Shown here: one piece after another, positions 7,802 to 14,774 of the stretch
Layout of the letters: each line of letters opens with the position of its first letter
Numbering within the stretch: position 1 is the stretch's first letter
Assembly: GCA_028277515.1 (NCBI GenBank)
Contig: JANQGC010000245.1
Coordinates: 1 to 24,089 of the forward strand
DNA length: 24,089 nucleotides
From: Anaerolineae bacterium
Lineage (GTDB): Bacteria > Chloroflexota > Anaerolineae > Promineifilales > Promineifilaceae
Reading direction: 5' to 3'
The notes under the pieces: generated by a model
Databases searched by the model: none
Seen by the model: only the letters and a program-made list of their open reading frames with translations
What the model was told of the DNA's origin: nothing
Position numbers and translations under genes: made by a program

Positions 7802-8581
7802 TTATCTTAAAGCCAACTCGGCCGCGATAATGGCAGCCGCCAGAATGAGTACCAGGATCATGGCCACGACATCCTGATTTCTTGATTTGAAGCTTGCCTT
7901 TCCGGATACGCCACCTGAAGTTTCATGACCATAGCCGCGCAGCACCATAGCCTTATAGATCCGTTCCGAACGTTCATAACTCCTGACCAACAGCGTTCCC
8001 GAAAGGGCGGCCAATGTGGAGATACCACGCGCGCTCAAGCGGTTGCCTTGAAAGTGACGTAGACGCATTGCCGTTTCCATTGTTTTCAACTCATGCCCGA
8101 CTTCAAAGATATAGCGATAGGTAAGCAGCATGATATCAGCTAATATCGGCGAAAGCCGGAGGGCGCGCATGGCTTTGATACTGGTTAGAAAAGGCGCGCT
8201 GCCAAAAAGTACGATGCCCAACGTCAGGATACAAACAAAGCGCACGACGATTATCAGTAAGTCGACCAGACCTTCCTCGTGAATAGCAACAGGGCCAATG
8301 CTGAATAAAACTGTGGACCCGGAAAACAAGGGCAATACAATCGCCACTGCTAAGAGAAAGACGCCTGGATATTTCAAGCGGGTTCGCAAGAATTCAAAGG
8401 GAAGGCGCGATAGCAAGAAAATTACGGTTGTGATGACCAGGAGGATGGGCAGTAAGCGCAAATCCTGGACGAATGAGAAAGCAAATATCAAGGCCATAAG
8501 GGCGACTAATTTGAATCGTGCGTCCCAATGATGTATCGGTGATTGTAGATGAGCGTATTTATCGAGGCCCAGGTCAATCAA
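7802..8581 (-). CDS. cbiQ: ECF-type metal transporter transmembrane component CbiQ
   Basis: A 259-residue membrane protein, the coupling (T) component linking CbiM to the ATPase. It has N-terminal hydrophobic helices, a central cytoplasmic stretch with the two EcfT/CbiQ coupling motifs (AMRLRHF, and RSERIYKAMVLRGYG), and a final C-terminal helix. The start is TTG 8581: a near-perfect AGGAGG (8587-8592) sits 5 nt upstream and no ATG fits. It is separated from cbiM by 84 bp and abuts cbiO without a gap, consistent with one transcript. Confidence 0.93.
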   Translation of the reverse strand: MIDLGLDKYAHLQSPIHHWDARFKLVALMALIFAFSFVQDLRLLPILLVITTVIFLLSRLPFEFLRTRLKYPGVFLLAVAIVLPLFSGSTVLFSIGPVAIHEEGLVDLLIIVVRFVCILTLGIVLFGSAPFLTSIKAMRALRLSPILADIMLLTYRYIFEVGHELKTMETAMRLRHFQGNRLSARGISTLAALSGTLLVRSYERSERIYKAMVLRGYGHETSGGVSGKASFKSRNQDVVAMILVLILAAAIIAAELALR

Positions 8582-8665
8582 ATGATCCTCCTTTTTGAAA
8601 CCCGATTTTCGGTCTCTTTTGTTTAAGATTGGTCATTTGCTGCATTGACGTATGGCAGGCAAGTG

Positions 8666-9331
8666 TTATGCTCTGCCGGCGACGCTTTCCGGCTGGTTGA
8701 GCATTTCGGGCTTTACTCGCATCAGGAAGACGACCAGCAGGGCTGTGAATACTCCTTCAATCACCATTAATGGTATATGGGCAATGAATAAGGCGGTGAT
8801 GCCGGCTCTTTCAGCTACCGGATCGATGGTGCCGGGTATGGTGAGGATGAGGATGGTGAAGCCGATCAAAGCGGCAAGACCCAAACCAAAGGCGCCACCA
8901 AAAAAACCAAAAACGCCGGTCCAGAAGCGGCTTTCACCCAGACCAAGAATGTAACGGGATTGGAAGAGAAAATAAGCCAATAATGCCGGAATTCCCATCA
9001 TCGTAGCGTTAACCCCCAGGGTGGTGAGGCCGCCATGCTGAAACATGACGGCTTGAAAGAAAAGACCAATCAGGATAGCCGGAAAGGCATAATAGCCGAG
9101 AACGACCCCCAGCATGCCGTTGAGGATAAGATGGACGCTGGTTGGCGGCACCGGGATATGAATCCAGGAGGCGACGAAGAAAGCGGCCGTCAATAAGGCT
9201 GCCTTAGGAATACTCTCCTGTGGATTCTCCTGCTGGTTGATCTTGCGCAGTGAATACCATGTCGCCGCTCCGGCCGTCGCATAACCGGCCACATTGACGG
9301 CGGTAGGTAAGATCCCATCCGGAATGTGCAT
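8666..9331 (-). CDS. cbiM: Cobalt/nickel-type ECF substrate-specific component CbiM
   Basis: A 221-residue integral membrane protein starting MHIPDGILP, the diagnostic CbiM/NikM N-terminus in which the free amino group and His2 help form the square-planar metal site. It also carries the conserved PVPPTSVHLILNG loop and QHGGLTTLGVN, with seven or so hydrophobic segments. It should bind the metal ion (Co2+ or Ni2+ in characterised members) and hand it inward. The ATG overlaps the stop of the CbiL-like gene by one base (TAATG), so the two are probably translationally coupled. There is no CbiN gene; the CbiL-like protein seems to take that position. Metal choice between Ni, Co and perhaps Zn is not decided by the sequence. 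Confidence 0.93.
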   Translation of the reverse strand: MHIPDGILPTAVNVAGYATAGAATWYSLRKINQQENPQESIPKAALLTAAFFVASWIHIPVPPTSVHLILNGMLGVVLGYYAFPAILIGLFFQAVMFQHGGLTTLGVNATMMGIPALLAYFLFQSRYILGLGESRFWTGVFGFFGGAFGLGLAALIGFTILILTIPGTIDPVAERAGITALFIAHIPLMVIEGVFTALLVVFLMRVKPEMLNQPESVAGRA

Positions 9332-9846
9332 TAGTTTTTTCTCCCTGAAAAGTACAACGCTGTGCCGATCAAACCCCAGATGACGCTCGCGCTCATAATG
9401 AAAATTTGCATTCCCGTAAACCCACTGCTGTTCGTCAGCACGGTCCCTCCCTCAATTGGGATATGGATAATTTCTCCATGACCCGCTTTGCGTACCTGGA
9501 CATCCCAGGTGCCGGCGATTTTCGGGTCCGGTGTGAAGAAGAAGCGACCCTGATCATCTGTTGTGCCTACCAACCAGGGATTGGCCAGATCATTAGGGGC
9601 AAAAATTGAAACCTGGGCTTGGTCCATTATTTCCCCACTATCGAATGCGGCGATGATCTCAACACCTACATTGACGTTGTAGTCAATCACAACTCCGTGA
9701 GCCAGGGTCGTGGTTGCGTTGGTGATAGCGGCGATCATGGCCAGAATAACAACTATCCAATAGTTTCTATGGTTTCCGGCGATCCTTTTGTGCATAATGC
9801 TTCGACGAATGACGCCTGGTTTATTGGGGATGATTGACCGAATCAT
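9331..9846 (-). CDS. CbiL/NikL-like auxiliary component of the metal importer
   Basis: A 171-residue protein with an N-terminal hydrophobic segment (IVVILAMIAAITNATTTLA) followed by the mature start AHGVVIDY. It then has an immunoglobulin-like extracytoplasmic domain (about residues 55-140, with GTTDDQGRFFFTPDPKIAG and TWDVQVRKAGHGE) and a C-terminal membrane helix ending SGRKN. This layout matches the CbiL/NikL proteins that accompany CbiM/NikM instead of CbiN. The His next to the cleavage site may help pass metal to CbiM. ATG 9846 has TAGGA 8 nt upstream; ATG 9795 would give a more normal signal-peptide length. It follows the lipoprotein gene by 18 bp and overlaps cbiM by one base. Confidence 0.8.
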   Translation of the reverse strand: MIRSIIPNKPGVIRRSIMHKRIAGNHRNYWIVVILAMIAAITNATTTLAHGVVIDYNVNVGVEIIAAFDSGEIMDQAQVSIFAPNDLANPWLVGTTDDQGRFFFTPDPKIAGTWDVQVRKAGHGEIIHIPIEGGTVLTNSSGFTGMQIFIMSASVIWGLIGTALYFSGRKN

Positions 9847-9864
9847 CCGAATTCCTAACTCAGA

Positions 9865-10653
9865 TTAGCCGGCACCGTAATGGCAGTGCCCTTCTCCAAC
9901 GTGCCCCAGGCTGGGTAGAACATCTACCAATAATTGGTAATCCTGGGCAGCAAGAGCATTTTGCATGTCTGATACACTCATTTCCAGCATGTTGTCCTGC
10001 GCAGCGGCCGCAAAAGGCTCAAACCCGGGAGCGCCGAGATTCAAATCATCGTCGGCCGGTGTGTCGGCATCGCCGAAAATATGGTCAAAATGAAATGTCA
10101 TTTCCAGGTCGGCATTACCGCCTGCTTCGAGGATACCTTTACGCACATCACCGACGAAATCGCCGCATGAAAAAGTGAAATCTTCATCAACGTTAAGGGT
10201 AAAATCGACAGTGCGGCCGTCTTTTTCTGCTGATCCTGAAATGACGAGCGGGTAGCCGGATTCGCCAGGAACCATTTGCCAGGAAATGGCATTGTAGTGG
10301 CCGGCTGGGGCGTTATCAATTTCGCCGACAAGGATCGTGTCGGCGTCTGCGCCTCCTTCAGCCAGGTCAATTGTAAAAGGTCCCTCCAATTCGACCTGGG
10401 ATTGGGCATCAATTTCCGGATTTTCTTGAGGATCGTAAGGGGGATCTGTTTGGTATGCCGTGATGTCATCTAACGTCACCTCCACCGTGTCAAAACTGAC
10501 ATTCCAACCATCCTTGGATACAAATCCTTGCCTTACAAAGTCCTCACCATTGGCGCGAAACTGCAAAGTGCCGGTTTCCTGGCCAGCACAGGCTACTAAA
10601 AGGACAAAACAGAATAAGAGTGGTGCCGAAAGGGTTAATGAATTTGGCTTCAT
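9865..10653 (-). CDS. Secreted lipoprotein, probable metal-binding accessory of the CbiMLQO operon
   Basis: A 262-residue protein. ATG 10653 is preferred over ATG 10665 because GGAG then sits 6 nt upstream. It opens with a signal peptide and lipobox (LLVACAG), so it should be anchored outside the membrane. The body is beta-rich; its opening (GTLQFRANGEDFVRQGF, then VSFDTVEVTLDDITAY) resembles DUF4382-like domains, but I am not sure of the family. Possible metal ligands are MTFHFDHIFGDAD near residue 190 and a His/Cys tail GEGHCHYGAG at the very end. It is the first gene of the importer operon, directly behind the Fur-family gene and an operator-like inverted repeat, so an extracellular metal-capture role is a good guess, not a demonstrated one. 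Confidence 0.72.
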   Translation of the reverse strand: MKPNSLTLSAPLLFCFVLLVACAGQETGTLQFRANGEDFVRQGFVSKDGWNVSFDTVEVTLDDITAYQTDPPYDPQENPEIDAQSQVELEGPFTIDLAEGGADADTILVGEIDNAPAGHYNAISWQMVPGESGYPLVISGSAEKDGRTVDFTLNVDEDFTFSCGDFVGDVRKGILEAGGNADLEMTFHFDHIFGDADTPADDDLNLGAPGFEPFAAAAQDNMLEMSVSDMQNALAAQDYQLLVDVLPSLGHVGEGHCHYGAG

Positions 10654-10688
10654 TTTAATCTCCATAGTTTCTTGAATTAATAATCGAG

Positions 10689-10749
10689 AGGTTTGTCAAT
10701 TTTTATTTTCTTGTACCTTTGGAAAACCCATAGAAAAATTGACAAACCT
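10689..10749. promoter_or_regulatory. Perfect 16-bp inverted repeat: candidate double operator of the importer operon
   Basis: Arms AGGTTTGTCAATTTTT (10689-10704) and its exact reverse complement (10734-10749) are separated by 29 bp, between the fur-type gene and the lipoprotein gene. Each arm carries TTTGTCAATTTTT; a third copy (TTTGTCAAATTTTG) lies at 11251-11264 upstream of the regulator gene. The minus-strand arm contains a TTGACA -35 box. There is no T-run after either arm and the loop is long, so a terminator is less likely than paired regulator sites. Confidence 0.6.
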
Positions 10750-10771
10750 AATGCAAAATTACTTAATAAGG

Positions 10772-11194
10772 TCACTTTTCACAGTCAACACATATGCCAA
10801 AAAGAGAGAGATGTTCTAAATCCGCGTTAAATTTATGTTGTTCCTGCAATTCCTCTTGCAGTGGTTTCAAAATCTGCGGATCAACATCTATCACGCTTTT
10901 ACAATGCCGGCAGACCAGGTGGACGTGCGGACCATGCTTGACAATAGCATAGGACATCTTGCCCTTGTTAAGGTCGTTACGATGCACGAATCCTTCTTCC
11001 CAGAGCATATCCAGGGTGCGGTAAATTGTGGCGATGTTGATCGACCGGGTCTGTTTTTGGATTTGGGAGAAGATTTCCTCAGCGGGCATGTGTCGCTCAT
11101 TTTCGGAAATTGCTCGAATGATTAATTCCCGCTGGGGGGTTATTCGATATCCACTATCGCGCAGATTGGAAATGATTTCTTCATGTAATACCAT
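10772..11194 (-). CDS. Fur-family metalloregulator (Zur/Nur-like)
   Basis: A 140-residue repressor. Its N-terminal winged helix (residues 5-80) has the Fur recognition signature INIATIYRTLDMLWEEGFV. The C-terminal dimerisation/metal domain has HGPHVH (His87, His90, His92) and two Cys pairs, C95-x2-C98 and C135-x2-C138, that form the structural zinc site. Fur-family members repress uptake genes when loaded with their metal. The placement beside a Co/Ni-type importer, CDF, HupE and ZIP argues for Zn or Ni/Co rather than iron. ATG 11194 has AAGGA 7 nt upstream. A promoter-like pair TTGACA-16-TAGAAT overlaps the TTTGTCAAATTTT motif, suggesting autoregulation. It is divergent from the CDF gene and is followed, after a candidate operator, by the importer operon. 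Confidence 0.92.
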   Translation of the reverse strand: MVLHEEIISNLRDSGYRITPQRELIIRAISENERHMPAEEIFSQIQKQTRSINIATIYRTLDMLWEEGFVHRNDLNKGKMSYAIVKHGPHVHLVCRHCKSVIDVDPQILKPLQEELQEQHKFNADLEHLSLFGICVDCEK

Positions 11195-11230
11195 GACGAG
11201 TCCTTATTGCAAATATTGGCAACAGCGAAT

Positions 11231-11264
11231 ATTCTACATAAGCTATTTGATTTGTCAAATTTTG
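11231..11264 (-). promoter_or_regulatory. Promoter and candidate operator of the Fur-family gene
   Basis: On the minus strand, TTGACA (rc of 11252-11257) and TAGAAT are separated by 16 bp. The -35 box lies inside ATTTG-T-CAAAT (11250-11260), an odd-length palindrome that shares its core with both arms of the 10689-10749 repeat. Binding there would block the promoter. Confidence 0.5.
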
Positions 11265-11416
11265 GCTGTAAATTTAATTTAGCCCTGATAAGTTAATTTG
11301 CCGCGCATAGTATTTTGACTAGGATTAATCCAGAGCGTGGTGGAGATTTTTCCGAATAGGAACAAAGTAAGGTAACTTTTAAGAATTGAAGCACAGTATA
11401 TCTCTGTAGAGGACGG

Positions 11417-11470
11417 ATGAATCCTGGCTACGCTGCTTTACCAATTCAGGCAACCTTTGGGAAGGATTAA
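11417..11470 (+). CDS. 17-codon leader ORF overlapping the CDF start
   Basis: ATG 11417 is preceded by AGAGG at 4-nt spacing. It encodes MNPGYAALPIQATFGKD and stops at TAA 11468-11470, whose last A is the first base of the CDF ATG. The TAATG overlap and the ribosome-binding site suggest translational coupling or attenuation. It is too short to support from composition, so it remains a candidate. Confidence 0.35.
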   Translation: MNPGYAALPIQATFGKD

Positions 11471-13047
11471 TGGCATCTAAGGAAACAAATCAGAAATCAG
11501 GTCGGAAAAGACAGCAATCCAGCCACACGCACCCCGAAGGAATATTGGGTGTGCTTGGCGAAGTATTCCATTTGCCGGGGCTATCTCACGACCACGCAGA
11601 TACGGACAGCGTCGTTGTGGATAATGCTGTCCGGGATAACAGCCTGGGCATTGTAACGATTTGGGTGTCGCTTATTCTTCTCTTCGTGACCACAGCGATT
11701 CAAGCGGTCATTTATTTTCAAAGCAACAGCGTTGCCTTGCTGGCTGATACGACGCATAACCTGGTTGATGCCTTGAACTCTGTGCCTCTTTTAATTGCCT
11801 TTTACGCAACCGCGCGCGCCGCTACGCGCCGTTTTACTTATGGTTTCGGCCGTGCCGAAGATATCGCCGGCATTTTCATCGTCCTTTCCATCGTTTACAG
11901 CGCATTTCATATTTTGCGCGAGTCCTTCCAACGATTTTTCAATCCCTTTCCTCTGGAGAACCTTGGCTATGTCGCCCTGGCAGCTTTAATTGGTTTTGCC
12001 GGCAACGAAGCGGTGGCAATTCTGCAGATTCGCATGGGCAGGCGCATTGGTTCCGACGCCATGGTCGCCGATGGTTTGCATGCACGTGTTGACGGCATTA
12101 CTTCACTAGCTGTACTCATCGCCGTATTCGGGGCCTGGCTCAATGTACCCATCCTGGACCCGATCATCGGCATCACCATTGGTGTTGCCATCGTCGGCAT
12201 CGCCTTTCAGGCGGTCAAGAAAGTTTTCCTGCGCATGATGGACGCTGTCGATCCGGCGATAACCAATCAAATCGAGCATTTCGCTAGCAACGCTCCGGGT
12301 GCAGAGGAAATTACAAAACTGCGTACACACTGGGTCGGGCATCGCTTGTTCGTTGAACTGACAGCCTCTATTGACGAGTCGCGTACTCTGGTGGAAGGGA
12401 ACAGCGTTGCTCAGTATATCCGCAAGGCTTTGTTTGATGCAATACCGGCTATGGGCGAAGTCGTTGTCGAGATTCAACCGACCTTTGTGACCAGTGGGGG
12501 TAAGGATTATCTTAATAGTAACAATGATTTATTGGGTATTCTACCGCCCCGTTACCAGAATCAGGTTCCCAGTGCTGCCCCAATGGGGGCCGCCGGCCTG
12601 AAATTTGATAATGAAGGAAATGCTGCCTGGGACGAAATTTGGACGGATTTCTGTGATTTAGCCCTGGCTGGAGGCCCGCCTCACCGAGGAATTTTATTGG
12701 AACCGGGCGATCCGGAGGAAGTGGCGGCTAATCCTGAAAAGTATGAGGCTGTGCTGGACGAACTGGAACGCGGCCTGGATATGGTCACCGGCTTACCAGT
12801 TGTACGTGGCGCTAAACCGGGCTGGATCGGCTTGCAATGTGACAGCGAAGAGATGGCGATCTGGCTTTTGCGCGCTATTGTGGTCGAGAATGTCAGCGTG
12901 CGCCGTGAAGGCAACACGCTTTATTTCCCGGCAGGCCCCGATTTCAAGTTAGAAAAAGAGATTAAGAATGTGATCACGGTCGTGGCCAAAACCAACCATT
13001 ACTGGCAAGAACACTTGAAGAGCAAAGAAGCTGATCCACTCAAATAA
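11470..13047 (+). CDS. CDF-family metal exporter with an extra C-terminal domain
   Basis: A 525-residue protein. Residues about 60-345 form a cation diffusion facilitator: six helices plus the cytoplasmic domain. It has paired transport-site motifs HNLVD (His96, Asp100) in helix 2 and HARVD (His204, Asp208) in helix 5. An HD/HD set is typical of Zn2+/Cd2+ carriers, and Co2+ is also possible. The N-terminus has His clusters (HTH at ~19-21, LSHDHAD at ~38-44) that may sense metal. After about residue 360 there is an added domain of roughly 150 residues with no helices (FCDLALAGGPPHRGILLE, VTGLPVVRGAKPGWIGLQ, VRREGNTLYFPAGPDF). I cannot assign it, and standard CDF proteins are about 300 residues. 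ATG 11470 has AAGGA 4 nt upstream. The gene faces hupE tail-to-tail with 12 bp between them. Confidence 0.9.
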   Translation: MASKETNQKSGRKRQQSSHTHPEGILGVLGEVFHLPGLSHDHADTDSVVVDNAVRDNSLGIVTIWVSLILLFVTTAIQAVIYFQSNSVALLADTTHNLVDALNSVPLLIAFYATARAATRRFTYGFGRAEDIAGIFIVLSIVYSAFHILRESFQRFFNPFPLENLGYVALAALIGFAGNEAVAILQIRMGRRIGSDAMVADGLHARVDGITSLAVLIAVFGAWLNVPILDPIIGITIGVAIVGIAFQAVKKVFLRMMDAVDPAITNQIEHFASNAPGAEEITKLRTHWVGHRLFVELTASIDESRTLVEGNSVAQYIRKALFDAIPAMGEVVVEIQPTFVTSGGKDYLNSNNDLLGILPPRYQNQVPSAAPMGAAGLKFDNEGNAAWDEIWTDFCDLALAGGPPHRGILLEPGDPEEVAANPEKYEAVLDELERGLDMVTGLPVVRGAKPGWIGLQCDSEEMAIWLLRAIVVENVSVRREGNTLYFPAGPDFKLEKEIKNVITVVAKTNHYWQEHLKSKEADPLK

Positions 13048-13059
13048 ACGAACTGGCCA

Positions 13060-13626
13060 TTATATATTGACTATCAATACGATGCCGAGCAAAGCGATCG
13101 CCAACCCTCCAAGGCGCATCAGTAATTCGCCTCGCTTGAGACGGCCGACGATGATTCCAATCAAGGCGCCGACAACGTGTAGCCCGGCAGTGGCAATTAA
13201 AAAGCCCAAAATATAGGCAATTAACAAGCTGATTGTGCTTGTAATTTCCGGAATTTCAGTACCGTGAGCGTTGCCGTGAAAAAGGGCAAAGAAAATGACA
13301 AAGATCAAGGCGACCCATTCCGGAATACTTTTACCAAACAAAATAGCAATGCCAAGTAACACCACTGAAAAAGTGATGCCATACTCAACCAGGGGTACGG
13401 CAATTCCTCCAATACCCAGAAAGGCACCAATTGCCATTGTGCCCACGAATGCAGCCGGTACGGTCCATAGCGCACGGCCACCGATTTGGGCACTTAAGAT
13501 GCCGACTGCTAACATAGCCAGCAAATGATCAAGCCCCAGCAAGGGATGCAGGAAACCGGAGAGTATGCCGCCTCCTCCATAAGAATGTAAGAGTATAATT
13601 GTTAAACTACCGATTTCTAGCGTCAT
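13060..13626 (-). CDS. hupE: HupE/UreJ-family metal permease
   Basis: A 188-residue membrane protein with about six helices. Helix 1 has the family signature FLHPLLGLDHLLAM (His27, Asp33, His34) and a second His motif FALFHGNAHGTE in the middle. Characterised HupE/UreJ proteins take up nickel (some cobalt) for hydrogenase or urease; neither enzyme is encoded here, so the ion is a guess. Most HupE proteins begin with a cleavable signal peptide, whereas this one starts almost at the signature helix. ATG 13626 is supported by AGAGGA about 8 nt upstream. The leader is about 130 bp. The promoter region has a TTGCGC-16-TACAAT pair bracketed by an inverted repeat. A broken paralogue lies at 6690-6860. 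Confidence 0.9.
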   Translation of the reverse strand: MTLEIGSLTIILLHSYGGGGILSGFLHPLLGLDHLLAMLAVGILSAQIGGRALWTVPAAFVGTMAIGAFLGIGGIAVPLVEYGITFSVVLLGIAILFGKSIPEWVALIFVIFFALFHGNAHGTEIPEITSTISLLIAYILGFLIATAGLHVVGALIGIIVGRLKRGELLMRLGGLAIALLGIVLIVNI

Positions 13627-13756
13627 AATCTTTATCCTCTGTTTTGTAATCTCATAAGCGAGTTTGTTTTTAATAACTGGATTTTCCGGGCAGCCAATCA
13701 GGCGTTTTAATCACCGAAAAGGTCATTTGTAAACCGGGATCGAATTTGAATTTTCG

Positions 13757-13795
13757 ATTGTAATGTAAGTTAATTATTGCGCAAAATCTTACATT
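13757..13795 (-). promoter_or_regulatory. hupE promoter with bracketing inverted repeat AATGTAAG-N18-CTTACATT
   Basis: Minus-strand -35 TTGCGC (13779-13784), 16-bp spacer, -10 TACAAT (13757-13762). Perfect 8-bp arms AATGTAAG (13762-13769) and CTTACATT (13788-13795) flank the -35/spacer region, the geometry expected for a repressor site. Spaced half-sites recall nickel regulator NikR sites in general layout, but the sequence is not the known NikR consensus and no nikR gene is in the window. Confidence 0.5.
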
Positions 13796-13835
13796 TGCTC
13801 TTAAAAAATTAAGATTTGTGAACCTCTGTCAACTT

Positions 13836-13882
13836 GTGAGCCATTGCGGAGTTGGCTCACATGGCCGTTACGGCCGTTTTTT
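13836..13882 (+). promoter_or_regulatory. Tandem hairpins with T-run in the TauE-like gene leader (possible attenuator)
   Basis: Hairpin 1: GTGAGCCA (13836-13843) and TGGCTCAC (13853-13860), 9-nt loop. Hairpin 2: GGCCG-TTA-CGGCC (13863-13875), then a G and six Ts (13877-13882). The second is a textbook intrinsic-terminator shape on the plus strand, yet no plus-strand gene ends here; it sits 47 bp before the TauE-like start. Read-through control of that gene is the natural reading. Confidence 0.5.
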
Positions 13883-13929
13883 GCCATAATTCCCCTCAAG
13901 TTCACTAATAAGCAAATTGGAAACAAGTC

Positions 13930-14667
13930 ATGCCCACCGAACTATTGATCGAAACAGCAGCTTTCGCTCTTATCGTTATTCTGGCCTGTTTTGTCCAGGC
14001 GGTGGCCGGTTTCGGTCTGCCGATGGTTGCCATGCCGGTGCTGACTGATATTTTTGGCATTCGGACGGCCGTGCCCCTGGTCGCGCTCATTGTGTTGGAA
14101 CTGCAAATTTTGATGGTGCTGCGTTATCGTATGGCGCTCAATGTGCGAACCGTATGGCACATCTCGGCCGCGGCTGTATTAGGTATTCCCATAGGTGTCT
14201 TGTTCCTCTCTCGCATACCCGAACAAATTACAGTGACAATTTTGGGATTGATCCTGATCCTTTATGCCATCTATTCACTGTTCAAATTACCGGTCCCGTC
14301 GCTGCAAAACAAGATTTGGCCGTACATTTTTGGTTTTATTGGGGGGATGGGGGGAGGCGCCTATAATATGGCGGCCCCGCCGATCATCCTTTACGGCGAT
14401 ACTCAGCGGTGGGAGCCTCAGTTATTTAAGGGGAATTTGCAAGGCTACTTTCTGATCATCACCGTAGTGGTCCTCGTAACCCATACATTAAGCGGCAATA
14501 TGACAGCTTTTGTTGTGAAGAACGGGCTTTTAGCCACCCTATTTGTCCTCATCGGCGCATTTGCCGGATTTCATCTAGATCGTTTTATTAATGACACCCT
14601 TTTTCGCAAGATCGTCCTGGTCATGCTGATTTTCCTGGGCGCCAATCTGATATTGAGCTGGCAATAA
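13930..14667 (+). CDS. TauE/SafE-family membrane permease
   Basis: A 245-residue protein with about eight hydrophobic helices. It has two related halves with the family's glycine-rich starts: FVQAVAGFGLPMVAMPVL near residue 22, and GFIGGMGGGAYNMAAPPII near residue 137. TauE/SafE proteins move small sulfur- or carbon-containing anions (sulfite, sulfoacetate and others), but most members have no known substrate. The location between HupE and ZIP raises the chance of a metal-related role; that is inference only. ATG 13930 has GGAAA about 7 nt upstream. The leader carries a possible attenuator. The gene is divergent from hupE. Confidence 0.87.
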   Translation: MPTELLIETAAFALIVILACFVQAVAGFGLPMVAMPVLTDIFGIRTAVPLVALIVLELQILMVLRYRMALNVRTVWHISAAAVLGIPIGVLFLSRIPEQITVTILGLILILYAIYSLFKLPVPSLQNKIWPYIFGFIGGMGGGAYNMAAPPIILYGDTQRWEPQLFKGNLQGYFLIITVVVLVTHTLSGNMTAFVVKNGLLATLFVLIGAFAGFHLDRFINDTLFRKIVLVMLIFLGANLILSWQ

Positions 14668-14709
14668 ATCACATATCTGATTTGACCTGTGCTTGTATTT
14701 GAATACACT

Positions 14710-14749
14710 TTGAACAGAGCGAATTAAAACTATTATAAATTTTTATAAT
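14710..14749 (+). promoter_or_regulatory. Promoter of the ZIP gene overlapped by an 18-bp AT-rich palindrome
   Basis: TTGAAC (-35, 14710-14715) and TTATAA (-10, 14733-14738) are 17 bp apart. The -10 box lies inside ATTATAAA-TT-TTTATAAT (14732-14749), a perfect palindrome well placed for a repressor. The start codon is 25 bp further on. Confidence 0.55.
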
Positions 14750-14774
14750 TATTTCAGCTTGACCAGGGAAGATA

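Larger units (their letters stand above)
13627..13929. other. Divergent control region between hupE and the TauE-like gene
   Basis: 303 bp without a coding frame. It contains the hupE promoter and inverted repeat (13757-13795) and, toward the TauE-like gene, two consecutive hairpins and a T-run (13836-13882), which are listed separately. The part closest to hupE (13627-13740) shows nothing clear. Confidence 0.5.

Noticed and set aside
10689..10749. 16-bp inverted repeat as a terminator of the Fur-family gene
   Set aside because: No T-run follows the second arm in the minus direction and the loop is 29 nt; motif sharing with the fur promoter favours an operator.
13757..13795. Inverted repeat as a NikR operator
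   Set aside because: Spacing and half-sites differ from the NikR sites I know, and no NikR gene is present; kept only as an unnamed candidate operator.
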